A stretch of DNA of 64,000 nt from Ensifer sp. LCM 4579 (lineage in GTDB: Bacteria; Pseudomonadota; Alphaproteobacteria; Rhizobiales; Rhizobiaceae), in contig NZ_MDDV01000013.1 in NCBI RefSeq assembly GCF_001854885.1, forward strand, positions 330,627 to 394,626. Direction: 5' to 3'. This document shows, piece after piece, positions 35,343 to 44,957 of this stretch. The notes beneath the pieces are model-generated. The model did not search any database. It was not told the DNA's origin and saw only the letters and a program-made list of their open reading frames with translations. Numbering within the stretch: position 1 is the stretch's first letter; every line of letters starts with the position of its first letter. Both the position numbers and the translations under genes were made by a program.

Positions 35343-36179
35343 ATGAAGTTTTTGCGCTATGGACCTGAAGGGGCGGAGAAGCCGGGCGTATTGGATGGCG
35401 CCGGCCGAATTCGCGATCTCTCCGGTGTAATCGCGGATATTTCAGGTCCGGCCATCGCCGATCTCGCATGGGCGGACGGACTCGAGATCGAGAGCCTGCC
35501 GGCGGTCGATAGTGCGCAGCGCCTCGGCGCCTGCGTCGCCGGCACCGGCAAGTTCATCTGCATCGGTCTCAACTATGCTGACCATGCTGCCGAATCCGGC
35601 CTGGAGGTTCCGCCCGAGCCCGTCATCTTCATGAAGGCGACCTCGGCGATCACGGGGCCGAACGACAATGTCATCATTCCGCGCGGTTCGGTTGCCACCG
35701 ACTGGGAGGTCGAACTCGGCGTCGTCATCGGCAAGAAGGCGAAATATGTGGACCAGGCCGAAGCGCTCGATCACGTCGCCGGCTACTGTGTCGTAAACGA
35801 TGTCTCGGAGCGCGATTTCCAGGCGAGGCGATCGGGCCAGTGGACGAAGGGCAAATCCTGCGATTCCTTCGGCCCCATCGGTCCGTGGCTCGTCACCCGT
35901 GACGAGATTGCCAATCCGCAGAACCTGAAGATGTGGCTCACCGTCAATGGTGTGACGAAGCAGAACGGCACGACCGAGACCATGGTCTATGGCGTCTCAT
36001 ACCTCGTCAGCTATCTGTCGCAGTTCATGACCTTGCATCCGGGCGACATCATCTCGACCGGCACGCCGCCCGGCGTGGGCCTGGGCTTCAAGCCGCCGCA
36101 ATACCTCAAACCCGGCGACGTCATCGAGCTTGGCATCGAGGGGCTCGGCAGGCAGAAGCAGATGGTGGTCGCGGACTGA
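35343..36179 (+). CDS. Fumarylacetoacetate hydrolase-family protein
   Basis: A 278-residue FAH-fold enzyme. GKFICIGLNYADHAAESG is followed by the metal-binding acidic residues in TDWEVELGVVIGKKA, then GYCVVNDVSERDFQ and STGTPPGVGLGFKPP. Family members hydrolyse or decarboxylate C-C bonds of oxo acids, for example in sugar-acid or aromatic catabolism, and the exact substrate cannot be read off. GGGGAGAAGCTGG precedes the ATG. Confidence 0.88.
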   Translation: MKFLRYGPEGAEKPGVLDGAGRIRDLSGVIADISGPAIADLAWADGLEIESLPAVDSAQRLGACVAGTGKFICIGLNYADHAAESGLEVPPEPVIFMKATSAITGPNDNVIIPRGSVATDWEVELGVVIGKKAKYVDQAEALDHVAGYCVVNDVSERDFQARRSGQWTKGKSCDSFGPIGPWLVTRDEIANPQNLKMWLTVNGVTKQNGTTETMVYGVSYLVSYLSQFMTLHPGDIISTGTPPGVGLGFKPPQYLKPGDVIELGIEGLGRQKQMVVAD

Positions 36180-36282
36180 TCGAGGCGACGGCGCCGCGGG
36201 TCTTGCCAGACGTGCAAGGGTCGCGGCGAGAAGTAGTGTGGATAAGGGCATATAGCGGGCGGAAAGGCGCGTCGCCCTCTGC

Positions 36283-37194
36283 CTAACCCTTCAATCTTCC
36301 CTGCCGCTTCAGTTGCTGCTCCCGGAAGAAGATGAACAGGCCGGAGGCGACGATAAGGCCGGCGCCCAGCACCATCGACAGGCGTGGGCTATCGCCGAAG
36401 ATCAGCCAGCCGAAGACGATCGCCCAGAAGAGCAGCGTATATTGCAGCGGCGCGACGGTCGCTGCATCGGCGAGCTTCAAGGCCCGGTTGACGAGAACAT
36501 GGGCGAGCATGGCGATGACGCCGAGGAGGCCGAGCAAAGCAGCGTCAAGTGGTTTCAGCGGCGTCCAGTCGAAGGGTGCCCAGATGACGCCGGCAATCGC
36601 CGCGCCGATGATTTGCCAGAACGCGAGCGTCGTGTCCGGCGTTCCGCGTAGCGAGCGTCCGGAAACCATCATGAAGGCGAAGCACATGCTGCCGAGGATG
36701 GAGACCAGCGCCGGCAACGTCAGGGCTTGCGAGGAGGGCTCGAGCGCAATGATGACGCCGACGAAGCCGAGGGCGATTGCTGTCCACCGCCGCCAGCCAA
36801 CGGGCTCCTTCAGCACCAGCGGCGAAACGGCCGCCACGTAAATAGGCGCGGCCAGCCAATAGGTCATGACATCGGCGAGCGGCAGGGTGATGACGGCGAA
36901 ATAGAAGGCGAAGACCTCCGCCGTCGAGGCGAGCACGCGGGATAGCTGGAGGCCCGGCCTTTCAACCGCGACAAGCCTTTTCGGTCCGCGGGCCCAGAGG
37001 AACGGAAAGAGCACGAGACCCGCGGCGATGCTGCGGATCAGCACCACCTGCCCGACCGAATAGGTTGCCACCAGCCATTTGCCCATGACGTCGTTCAGCG
37101 AAAACATCAGCATGCCGAGAAGCATGATCAGCACGCCGGCGCGAGCGGTACCCGGTGCGGCGGAAACGGAAGCGGAAGCAGTATCGACGGCCAT
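36283..37194 (-). CDS. EamA-family (DMT) transporter
   Basis: A 303-residue, ten-helix drug/metabolite transporter with the two EamA repeats (GVLIMLLGMLMFSLNDVMGKWL opening the first). Such proteins usually export metabolites; substrate unknown. The start is taken at MAVDTAS, since a 19-residue extension has no binding site. Tail-to-tail with the FAH gene. Confidence 0.85.
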   Translation of the reverse strand: MAVDTASASVSAAPGTARAGVLIMLLGMLMFSLNDVMGKWLVATYSVGQVVLIRSIAAGLVLFPFLWARGPKRLVAVERPGLQLSRVLASTAEVFAFYFAVITLPLADVMTYWLAAPIYVAAVSPLVLKEPVGWRRWTAIALGFVGVIIALEPSSQALTLPALVSILGSMCFAFMMVSGRSLRGTPDTTLAFWQIIGAAIAGVIWAPFDWTPLKPLDAALLGLLGVIAMLAHVLVNRALKLADAATVAPLQYTLLFWAIVFGWLIFGDSPRLSMVLGAGLIVASGLFIFFREQQLKRQGRLKG

Positions 37195-37322
37195 GACGAG
37201 ATCCTCGTGAAACCCAGCCATTGGCACATTCGGGCGCCGCGATCCATGCACGGTTTTTGATCAATTCATCAGCTTCGCGAATGGATGCATCGGTGTGAAT
37301 TCCTTCGCTTCCGCCGATGCGT

Positions 37323-40127
37323 TCAAGGCCTCTGCTCCAATCGCCTGCCGTCGGTAATGCGGTTGAACGATGCGACGATCCGCTTCTCGGCCTCCACGAC
37401 AAAGAGCAGGGCGACGCCGACTGCTGCGATCATCATTCCATCGGTGAATGAGACGGGCCGGCTGCCGAAGCTCAAGTGCATCGGTGGCAGATAGGTGAAG
37501 GCGAATTGTGCCGCAACGACAGTCGCGACGCCAATCAGGACCGCACGGGTGCCGAGGACGCCCCGCCATGTCAGGGACGTACCGTGCACATAGCGGACAC
37601 TGAACAGGTAGAAGATTTCCATGACGACCAGCGTGTTCACGGCCATGGTCCGCGCGGTTTCGACCGATAGCCCGCGCGAGACGGCCCAGGCGTACATGCC
37701 GAAGGTGCCGGCGACCATCAGCGCCGAGACGAACAGGATTCGCCATAGCAGTCGCCTGGAGAGGATTCTCTCCCCTGGGGGGCGGGCCGGCCGTTGCATC
37801 GCGCCGGGTTCCGTCGGCTCGAAGGCCAGGGTCAGGCCGAGGGCGACGGCCGTTACCATATTGATCCAGAGGATTTGCACGGGGGTGACGGGCAAGGCCA
37901 GCCCGAACAGGATCGCCAGCACAATGGTGAAGGCCTCGCCGCCATTTGTCGGCAAGGTCCAGGCGATCACCTTGGTGAGATTGTCATAGACCGTGCGCCC
38001 CTCGCGCACGGCCGAGACGATCGAGGCGAAATTGTCGTCGGCGAGCACCATATCGCTCGCCTCCTTGGCGGCTTCCGTCCCCTTGCAGCCCATGGCGACC
38101 CCGACATCCGCGCGCTTCAAGGCTGGGGCGTCGTTCACCCCATCGCCGGTCATGGCGACGGTCGACCCATCCGCCTGCAGCGCCTCCACCAGGCGCAGCT
38201 TCTGCTCCGGGCTGGTGCGGGCGAAGACCGTCGCCTCCCTGGCGTGTCTGTGGATGCCGGCCTCTCCCGCCTCGTCCAGATCCTGCCCGGTGACGCAGTT
38301 TGGTGCCTCCGCGAGCCCGAGTTGCAGGGCGACCGCGCGTGCCGTTGCGGCATGATCTCCCGTAATCATCTTCACCCGGATGCCTGCGGCCCGGCATTCG
38401 GCGACAGCAGCAATGGCCTCGGGACGCGGCGGGTCGATGAGCCCGACGAGGCCGAGCAAAATGAGATCGTGCTCCACATCCGCCGGCGCGATTTTGCGGG
38501 TGCCGTTACTCATCGGACGGTGCGCCAATGCGATCACCCGCTGACCGGCATCGCCCATCGCCTGTATCCTGTCGTGCCAGTCGGCGGTATCCAGCGATTG
38601 CTCTCCGTCAAAGCTTGCGACGCGGCTGCACATAGCGAGGATGCGCTCAGGCGCGCCCTTCGCGTAGACCACGGGCCGGCGACCATTGCGGGCATTGAGC
38701 GTTGCCATGTATCGATGGCGGGAATCGAAGGGGATCTCGTCGAGGCGGACAAAGTCGGTCCGCGCCGCCGCGGCGTCGTGCCCGGCCTTTATCGCCAATG
38801 CGACGAGCGCCCCTTCCATCGGGTCGCCGTTGACCGTCCACTCCTCGCCGTGGTCCTCGAGATGCGCGTCGTTGCAGAGAAGTGCGGCGAGCGACAGTTC
38901 TTCAAGAACCGGGTCGGCGGCCGGGTCCAGCGCCCTGCGCCCGCCGATTCGGAAGCTGCCTTCCGGCCGGTAACCGGCTCCGTCCACCTCGATCTCGCGG
39001 TCGGCCGTGCGAATGGCGCTCACAGTCATTTCGTTGCGTGTGAGCGTGCCGGTCTTGTCGGAGCATATCACGGAGACGGAACCCAGCGTTTCGACGGCGG
39101 GCAGGCGGCGAATGATGGCGTTTCGGCGCGCCATGCGCTGGACCCCGACGGCCAGGGTGATGGTCATGACCGTGGGGAGGCCTTCGGGAATTGCTGCGAC
39201 GGCCAGGCCGACCACCGTCATGAAGGCGTCTTCCAGCCGATAGGAGCGGACGAATACGGCATAGGCGAAGACGAGCGCGGAAAGGCCGAGCACGGTGATT
39301 GTGATCTGCCTGGCGAATTGGCCCATCTGTCGGACAAGTGGAGTGGCGATACGGTCCACCGCGCCGATCAAGGAACTGATCCGCCCGAGTTCGGTCTGCG
39401 CACCCGTCGCGACGGCAACACCCGCCCCCTGTCCGGCGGCAACAAAGGTGCCCGAGAAGGCCATGGAAAACCGGTCGCCGAGCGTCACGTCGCCGGCGAC
39501 AGGCCTAATCGATTTATCGACGGGCACGGACTCGCCCGTGAGAACGGCTTCATCCATGCGCAGATTGCGCGCCTTTATGAGCCTAAGGTCGGCAGGCACG
39601 CGGTCGCCGGCTTCGAGCAGAACGATATCGCCCGGCACCACTTCGTCTGCCCTGATGGTGGCGCGACGGCCGTCGCGGACGACGGAAGACTGTGGATCGA
39701 TCATGGCCCGGATCGCATCCAGCGCCTTCTCCGCGCGACCTTCCTGAACGAAGCCGATCACGGCGTTGATAAGTACAACGGCGAAGATGACCAGCGAGTC
39801 CGGCCCGTGGCCGATGGCGGCAGCAATCAGGCCGGCGGCCAGCAGAACGTAGATGAGCAGGTCGTGGAATTGCAGCAGGAAGCGCTTCAGGACGCTCCGG
39901 CGCGCGCCCTCCGGCAGGCGATTGCGGCCGCAGGTCTCCAATCGGCGGCTTGCCTCCTGCGCGGAGAGGCCGCTCGCTTCCGTGCGCAGCACGTCGAGGA
40001 CGGCTTCCGGCGCGATAGCGTGCCAGGCGAGCTCGGGCGCGACCGTCATATTGGTCGTGGCGGATGTATTCTCAGGTTCGGTCGAGTCCGGTGGCTGGGA
40101 CGCTGTCGTCGACGCCGCATCATGCAT
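37323..40127 (-). CDS. P2-type cation-transporting ATPase
   Basis: A 934-residue P-type ATPase. A cytosolic N-terminal cation ATPase domain comes first, then LTGESVPVDK (actuator), the ion-site helix AIPEGLPTVMTITLAV, the phosphorylation motif DKTGTLT (D357), KGAPERIL (nucleotide domain) and MTGDGVNDAPALKRADVGVAM. About ten membrane helices are expected. The PEGL motif points to Ca2+- or Na+/K+-type (P2) pumps rather than heavy-metal pumps; the ion is not determined. AGGAGG lies about 13 bases upstream of the ATG. Confidence 0.92.
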   Translation of the reverse strand: MHDAASTTASQPPDSTEPENTSATTNMTVAPELAWHAIAPEAVLDVLRTEASGLSAQEASRRLETCGRNRLPEGARRSVLKRFLLQFHDLLIYVLLAAGLIAAAIGHGPDSLVIFAVVLINAVIGFVQEGRAEKALDAIRAMIDPQSSVVRDGRRATIRADEVVPGDIVLLEAGDRVPADLRLIKARNLRMDEAVLTGESVPVDKSIRPVAGDVTLGDRFSMAFSGTFVAAGQGAGVAVATGAQTELGRISSLIGAVDRIATPLVRQMGQFARQITITVLGLSALVFAYAVFVRSYRLEDAFMTVVGLAVAAIPEGLPTVMTITLAVGVQRMARRNAIIRRLPAVETLGSVSVICSDKTGTLTRNEMTVSAIRTADREIEVDGAGYRPEGSFRIGGRRALDPAADPVLEELSLAALLCNDAHLEDHGEEWTVNGDPMEGALVALAIKAGHDAAAARTDFVRLDEIPFDSRHRYMATLNARNGRRPVVYAKGAPERILAMCSRVASFDGEQSLDTADWHDRIQAMGDAGQRVIALAHRPMSNGTRKIAPADVEHDLILLGLVGLIDPPRPEAIAAVAECRAAGIRVKMITGDHAATARAVALQLGLAEAPNCVTGQDLDEAGEAGIHRHAREATVFARTSPEQKLRLVEALQADGSTVAMTGDGVNDAPALKRADVGVAMGCKGTEAAKEASDMVLADDNFASIVSAVREGRTVYDNLTKVIAWTLPTNGGEAFTIVLAILFGLALPVTPVQILWINMVTAVALGLTLAFEPTEPGAMQRPARPPGERILSRRLLWRILFVSALMVAGTFGMYAWAVSRGLSVETARTMAVNTLVVMEIFYLFSVRYVHGTSLTWRGVLGTRAVLIGVATVVAAQFAFTYLPPMHLSFGSRPVSFTDGMMIAAVGVALLFVVEAEKRIVASFNRITDGRRLEQRP

Positions 40128-40377
40128 ACCTGCCTGGCCTCCTCGGAATGCAGTTGTCGGTGCTTACCGCTCGGTGATCACCGTTTCGCGGGATATTGTG
40201 TGTTCGACCGAGTCTAAGCGGGTTTAGTGCCGGCGCTCTTGAGCATCGGCCAGTCAAGCCTATCTGATGCGCTGTAGGCGATCCTTGAGCGAGATCAACG
40301 CTCCCGCGCCAAACGGCTTGGAGGACCGCCACGATCGTTCGCTCATTTGGATGCGGCCACATGAAAGGAGGCAGGCG

Positions 40378-40839
40378 ATGACCTTCAGTTTGATCAGCCC
40401 CGCATTCGCTGATGGCCAGCCAATTCCCAGCAAGCATACCCGTTTCGACGAGAACCTGTTCCCGCCTCTGAAGTGGACGGGCACGCCGGCGGGCACGCAG
40501 AGCTTCGCCCTCGTCATTGAGGACCCGGACGCCGTGAGCGGCCTTTTCCGCCATTGCGCGATCATCAACATCCCGGGCAATTGGACCGAGCTTCAGCAGT
40601 CTGTCGATACCGGGCCTGAACACGGCATCAAGTTCATCAAGAACGATTTCGGCAATGCGCGCTACGACGGGCCCCAGCCGCCGCCCGGAACCGGCGTTCA
40701 CCATTACAAGTTCAGGCTGGCGGCTCTCGACGTCGGCAATCTCTCGATCCCGGAGGAGGTCGGCGCCGCCGAGGCCTGGAAACGGGCAAGCAAGCATAGG
40801 ATCGCCGAGGCCACGCTCGTCGGTACCTGCGAGCGTTGA
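40378..40839 (+). CDS. YbhB/YbcL-type (PEBP/Raf kinase inhibitor-like) protein
   Basis: A 153-residue PEBP-fold protein: SPAFADGQPIPSKHTRFDENLFPPLKW, then ALVIEDPDAVSG, and HHYKFRLAALD. No signal peptide. Ligand and function unknown in bacteria. The ATG follows AAAGGAGGCAGGCG. Confidence 0.88.
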   Translation: MTFSLISPAFADGQPIPSKHTRFDENLFPPLKWTGTPAGTQSFALVIEDPDAVSGLFRHCAIINIPGNWTELQQSVDTGPEHGIKFIKNDFGNARYDGPQPPPGTGVHHYKFRLAALDVGNLSIPEEVGAAEAWKRASKHRIAEATLVGTCER

Positions 40840-40881
40840 TGGACGCACCGTTCAGAGGCCCGGGTTCGGCGCTTCAGTTGG

Positions 40882-41430
40882 TTAGAACTTGCGGCTGAGG
40901 AAGGTGGAGTTTGTCAGGCCGAAGCGCCAGGGCTGCTCAACGGCTTTCGAAATGCCAATGCGGAGGCCGGCGGAGATTTCCGGCCTTGATTCGGGAACAC
41001 GCAGGCGAAAAGGCTCCTGCCGGAGCGATAGACCGTTCTGTTCCCGGTTGATCGCCAGGGCTTGGCCGATGCGGCCCGGCCCCGAGCACAGAAGCCGGTC
41101 TCGGGAAACTCCGCGTCTCTCGCGCATCGCCTCAAGGCCCCATTTCGGTTCGATCGCCCGGATGAGCACCGCGCTGCCGGGCAGGCAAACGAAGTTCAAG
41201 CACCAGTGAAGGCCGTAGGACAGATAAACATAGGCGTGCGCGGAGGGACCGAACATGGCGCGATTGCGCTCGGTCGTGCCGCCGAAGCTGTGCGACGCCG
41301 CGTCGTCCCGCAGGTAGGCCTCGGTTTCGACGATAATGCCACCGGCGCCAGACACTGTAAGTTCCGCGCCGATCAGATCAGACGCGACTTCGACGGCGTT
41401 CCGCGAAAAGAATGTGTCGTCCCATTGCAA
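40882..41430 (-). CDS. 3-methyladenine DNA glycosylase (AAG/Mpg family)
   Basis: A 182-residue base-excision repair glycosylase that removes alkylated purines. The catalytic Glu lies in IIVETEAYLRDDAASHSFGG, and RNRAMFGPSAHAYVYLSYGLHWCLNFV is the family signature. Slightly short but complete. Divergent from the DUF763 gene across 180 bases. Confidence 0.9.
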   Translation of the reverse strand: MQWDDTFFSRNAVEVASDLIGAELTVSGAGGIIVETEAYLRDDAASHSFGGTTERNRAMFGPSAHAYVYLSYGLHWCLNFVCLPGSAVLIRAIEPKWGLEAMRERRGVSRDRLLCSGPGRIGQALAINREQNGLSLRQEPFRLRVPESRPEISAGLRIGISKAVEQPWRFGLTNSTFLSRKF

Positions 41431-41610
41431 TGAATGTTCCTTCCAACTGTGCCGCCCCTATGTAGGCGCATCGGCGCTTCTCGCCAATCTTCTAGCGCTG
41501 CGCAGTCCATGAGAACTTTCCGGGAACATCCGAAGCATGTAATGTGTGCGTCGGTGGCGATGTTTGCCTGACGGGCCGGGGTCGCAAGTGGCAGAAGGGA
41601 TCGTGGTGCG

Positions 41611-42921
41611 ATGGCGCAAAGAGCAGGCAATGCGGATCTGCCGCTGCATGGTGGGCGCGTCCCGAAATGGCTCGGCGACCGCATGACGAGGCTTGGCGTG
41701 CTGATTGCCGAGGCGATCGTACACCATTATGGCCGCGACGAGTTCCTGAGGCGGCTTGCCCATCCCTTCTGGTTCCAGTCTTTCGGCGCCGTCATGGGCA
41801 TGGATTGGCACTCGTCCGGCATCACCACCAGCGTGATCGGCGCGATGAAACGTGGTTTGACGCCGCGTGCCGGTGAACTCGGCATTCATGTTTGCGGCGG
41901 CCGCGGCCAGCATTCCCGCAAGACTCCGGCCGAGCTCTCGGCGATCGGAGATCGCGTCGGTTTCGACGGCCTCCTGCTTGCCGATGCAAGCCGCCTTGTC
42001 GCCAAAGTCGACAGTGCCGCCGTGCAGGACGGGTTCGATCTTTACCTGCACGGTTTTATCGTCACGGACGACGCCAAGTGGGTCGTCGTCCAGCAAGGCA
42101 TGAATGGCGACCGGCGCCAAGCACGCCGCTATCACTGGCTCTCGGAAGGACTGGAGAGTTTCGTGGAGTCGCCGCATGCTGCAATCGAAGGCAGGGCGCA
42201 GGGCGAGATCGTCAACCTCGCGGACCGGCGCGCTGCCGCTTCGCGCCAGGGTCAACTCGCTCTCCTCAGTTCGCTGGGCCCCGATGGGCTAATCCGCGAG
42301 GTTGCGAAAATCGAAAGGCGCGGGGCAGTGCCGATCGCGCAGAGCCAGCCGAGCTTGCCGCATCTCGTCATGCCGGCTCATCACGATGTGCGCGAAAGCG
42401 ACGTCAACCTCCGGCGCCTGCACGGCAATCTTGCCGCTGCCGCCGATCGAGGGCCAAAGGACTTCGAGGAGCTGCTGATGGTGCCGGGCGTCGGCGCGCG
42501 CACGGTCAAGGCACTCGCCCTGGTCACCGAGGTGGTCCATGGCGCCCCATGCCGATTTTCCGATCCCGCCCGATTTTCGCTTGCCCATGGGGGCAAGGAC
42601 CGCCACCCCTTTCCGGTGCCGCTCAAGGTCTATGACGAAACCATCAATGTCATGAAGTCGGCGGTAAGGAAGGGCCGGCTCGGGCGGGATGAGGAGCTTG
42701 CGGCGCTGAAGCGGCTCGACGACCAGTCGCGCCGGCTGGAACGCTACGCCACCGGGACGGACCTCAAGGAAATCGTCGCCGGAGAGTTCAGGGACTCGCC
42801 ACGTTTCGGCGGGCGGAGCGTCTTCGGCTGGGAGGAAAGCCGCGAGGGCCGGCCGGCCGAATGTGCCAGGTCCGAGGCCGCGCCCGGGACTGGTGCTGAC
42901 CGGTACAAATATCCGGGCTGA
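41611..42921 (+). CDS. DUF763 protein, possible nucleic-acid enzyme
   Basis: A 436-residue protein of the DUF763 family, best known from archaea and some bacteria. The opening GNADLPLHGGRVPKWLGDRMTRLG and the WFQSFGAVMGMDWHSSG segment are typical. A helix-hairpin-helix-like LLMVPGVGARTVKALAL around residue 290 suggests DNA binding. No activity has been established to my knowledge. The divergent glycosylase next door hints at DNA repair. Confidence 0.8.
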   Translation: MAQRAGNADLPLHGGRVPKWLGDRMTRLGVLIAEAIVHHYGRDEFLRRLAHPFWFQSFGAVMGMDWHSSGITTSVIGAMKRGLTPRAGELGIHVCGGRGQHSRKTPAELSAIGDRVGFDGLLLADASRLVAKVDSAAVQDGFDLYLHGFIVTDDAKWVVVQQGMNGDRRQARRYHWLSEGLESFVESPHAAIEGRAQGEIVNLADRRAAASRQGQLALLSSLGPDGLIREVAKIERRGAVPIAQSQPSLPHLVMPAHHDVRESDVNLRRLHGNLAAAADRGPKDFEELLMVPGVGARTVKALALVTEVVHGAPCRFSDPARFSLAHGGKDRHPFPVPLKVYDETINVMKSAVRKGRLGRDEELAALKRLDDQSRRLERYATGTDLKEIVAGEFRDSPRFGGRSVFGWEESREGRPAECARSEAAPGTGADRYKYPG

Positions 42922-43105
42922 TCGCGCCACCCTCCGGCTGGCAACGGCCCCGAGGAACATCCTGCCTTCCGGAACTTCCTTGCCCGGTCGCCGTTTCCAC
43001 CGAGGGTGAACGTTTCTACTCAAAAATAGGTATGTGGACCGTTCTAAAGAGTGGGAAAACCGCGCATAATTCTCTCCAGTTCCAAGATCGATCAGGGAGG
43101 CTTCC

Positions 43106-43321
43106 ATGCAAACGCAAGAGTGCCTGCAGCTTCATTTCGATGTTCGAAGCGGCCGGGCGCTATTGACCTATGGCGACAGGGAATATCTTTTGCCGGAGGT
43201 CTATTCGACGAAGGAGAAGGCGCAGACCGCCGCGCAGCATTTCGCTTGGGAAGAGCTTGGCTGGAAGCACCGAGCGTTGGACATTCGGGGCGCTTCCGAC
43301 GTACCGGTGTGGTTGCGCTGA
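43106..43321 (+). CDS. Small hypothetical protein (71 aa)
   Basis: A small soluble protein with mixed charge (LQLHFDVRSGRALLTYGDREYLLPEVYSTKEKAQ). The ATG follows GGGAGGCTTCC. No family recognised. It precedes the DUF3175 gene by 19 bases, probably in one transcript. Confidence 0.6.
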   Translation: MQTQECLQLHFDVRSGRALLTYGDREYLLPEVYSTKEKAQTAAQHFAWEELGWKHRALDIRGASDVPVWLR

Positions 43322-43340
43322 CGACAGCCGACGCGGGTAA

Positions 43341-43637
43341 ATGGCCATGGGCAAGAAGCCAGAGACCAAAGCCAAATGGTCGCAAGGAGTCCAGAGCGAC
43401 GCGATGGATCTCGAGCCGGGGGTCTTCACACTCGACGATCCCAAAGAAATCGCGCATTCTTTGAAGCGGTCGGCGGAGGCGAGCGATCGCCGCAAGGCAA
43501 GCCCCTTCCGCTCGGCTATGTCCATGTTGACGTTCTACATCAACAGGGCGGGTGCGGGGCTGAGTGGCGACCGGCGCCATATTCTCGAAAGGGCGAAGAA
43601 CGAACTACGGAGAGATTTCGGTCGGGCGCCCAGGTGA
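43341..43637 (+). CDS. DUF3175 protein
   Basis: A 98-residue basic protein with the DUF3175 pattern: KWSQGVQSDAMDLEPGVFTLDDPKEIAHSLKRSAE, SPFRSAMSMLTFYINRAG, and a C-terminal helix. The family is unstudied and often found near stress genes in rhizobia. A second ATG two codons in is an equally possible start. Confidence 0.78.
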   Translation: MAMGKKPETKAKWSQGVQSDAMDLEPGVFTLDDPKEIAHSLKRSAEASDRRKASPFRSAMSMLTFYINRAGAGLSGDRRHILERAKNELRRDFGRAPR

Positions 43638-43656
43638 GGCGGAGCTTGCCGGATTT

Positions 43657-43762
43657 CTACAGCGCCGCGCGTCTTATCAGACGCGCAAAGGTCACTGTAG
43701 CACTTGAATTCCTGCATGTCTTTGTCCTTTAATCGAGGTCGATTAAAGGAGACATGCAGTAG
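43657..43762 (+). repeat. Composite intergenic repeat, copy 3 with a second inverted repeat
   Basis: ctacagcgccgcgcgtcttatcagacgcgcaaaggtcactgtag is the palindromic core. It is followed by ctgcatgtctttgtccttta...taaaggagacatgcag, a second long inverted repeat. The core matches 9853 and 15755 copies, but the tail differs (a 'ctgcatgt' arm instead of 'gcgcatcgagc'). So the element is mosaic. Confidence 0.75.
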
Positions 43763-43785
43763 ACGCAGCGAAGGGGGAGCCTTTC

Positions 43786-44508
43786 ATGCCCTACAAGCTC
43801 TACTACTGGGACGGGATACCCGGGCGAGGCGAATTCGTGCGCCTCGCGTTCGAGGCGGCGGGCACCGATTATGTCGATGTCGCCCGCCTACCGGGTGGTA
43901 CTGAGGAGATGCTGGCACTGATGAAGGATCCGGGTGCCGCTTCCATCCCTTTCGCGCCGCCCTTTTTGGTGGATCGCGATCTCTTGATCTCGCAGGTTGC
44001 CAATATCCTGTTTTATCTCGGACCGCGGCTCGGTCTCGCCCCGCAGGACGAAGGGCTGCGTCACGTCGCCAATGGTCTGCAATTGACGATCACCGACCTG
44101 CTTGCCGAAATTCACGACACGCATCACCCGATCAGCGTGTCTCTCTATTATGAGCAGCAGAAGCCCGAAGCGCTGCGGCGGTCGGCGGAGTTTCTCAGCG
44201 ATCGGCTGCCGAAGTTCCTCGGCTATTTCGAACGCATTCTCAACCGGAACCCAGCGGGCCGGGAGCATGCTGTCGGGAAGGAACTGAGCTATGTCGATCT
44301 CTCGCTGTTTCAGCTCATCGAGGGACTTCGCTATGCATTCCCGAACGCAATGAGGGTCCATGAGCCGCGCGTACCGGCCTTGGTCGCCCTGCATGACTCC
44401 GTTGCGGCCCGACCGCGAATCGACCGGTATCTTGCGTCGGATCGCCGTCTTGCATTCAACGAATCCTGCATCTTTCGTCGTTACCCGGAGCTCGACCAGC
44501 AGGTCTGA
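43786..44508 (+). CDS. Glutathione S-transferase
   Basis: A 240-residue protein with an N-terminal thioredoxin-like domain (YKLYYWDGIPGRGEFVRLAFEAAG, sigma/alpha-like Tyr at residue 6-7) and an all-helical C-terminal domain (ELSYVDLSLFQLIEGLRYAF). Likely conjugates glutathione to electrophiles; substrate unknown. GGGGGAGCC precedes the ATG. Confidence 0.85.
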   Translation: MPYKLYYWDGIPGRGEFVRLAFEAAGTDYVDVARLPGGTEEMLALMKDPGAASIPFAPPFLVDRDLLISQVANILFYLGPRLGLAPQDEGLRHVANGLQLTITDLLAEIHDTHHPISVSLYYEQQKPEALRRSAEFLSDRLPKFLGYFERILNRNPAGREHAVGKELSYVDLSLFQLIEGLRYAFPNAMRVHEPRVPALVALHDSVAARPRIDRYLASDRRLAFNESCIFRRYPELDQQV

Positions 44509-44597
44509 GCCGGAAGTGGGTTGAGCCGAAGGAACAAACAAGCGGCGCCTGTCGTTACAGTTTAGCCGGTAGTGTAGTCCAACGGAGAGGTGACCAT

Positions 44598-44822
44598 ATG
44601 GAAAATCACGAGGAAGAGCTGATCAGGCGCCGAGCCTACGCCATTTGGGAGCAGGAAGGCTGCCCGGAGGGCCAGCATATGCGGCATTGGGAGCAAGCCT
44701 TCCGGGAAATGCTGGGGCAAAACGGTTCGGCGCCGAATCTCGGGAACGGCGGCGCAAGGCCGTCGAAACGGTCGCCGTCGCCCCGCCGCAAAGCCCCCAA
44801 AAACGGCGCCGGAAATCAATAG
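44598..44822 (+). CDS. DUF2934 protein
   Basis: A 74-residue protein with the DUF2934 core EELIRRRAYAIWEQEGCPEGQHMRHW and a basic tail (PSKRSPSPRRKAPKNG). Function unknown; common in rhizobia in stress-related neighbourhoods. GGAGAGG precedes the ATG. Confidence 0.8.
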   Translation: MENHEEELIRRRAYAIWEQEGCPEGQHMRHWEQAFREMLGQNGSAPNLGNGGARPSKRSPSPRRKAPKNGAGNQ

Positions 44823-44831
44823 ACGTCATTG

Positions 44832-44861
44832 CAGGATGCCGGTGCCCGCGCCGGCATCCTG
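44832..44861 (+). terminator. Terminator-like hairpin after the DUF2934 gene
   Basis: CAGGATGCCGG and CCGGCATCCTG form a perfect 11-bp stem with an 8-base loop, 9 bases after the stop. No T run. Confidence 0.55.
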
Positions 44862-44957
44862 AACGCCTCGATAGGGCACGACTGATCTTCCGTTCCCGAC
44901 CTTGCTGCTCATCCGTGGCAGCGAGCTGTGCTCCACGAAGTGTTTCTGGAGAGCGAC

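Noticed and set aside
37794-40217. An 807-codon open frame on the plus strand across the cation ATPase gene
   Set aside because: It is the antisense shadow of a well-supported P-type ATPase in GC-rich DNA. It shows no recognisable domain and has low-complexity His/Arg/Asp-rich text.
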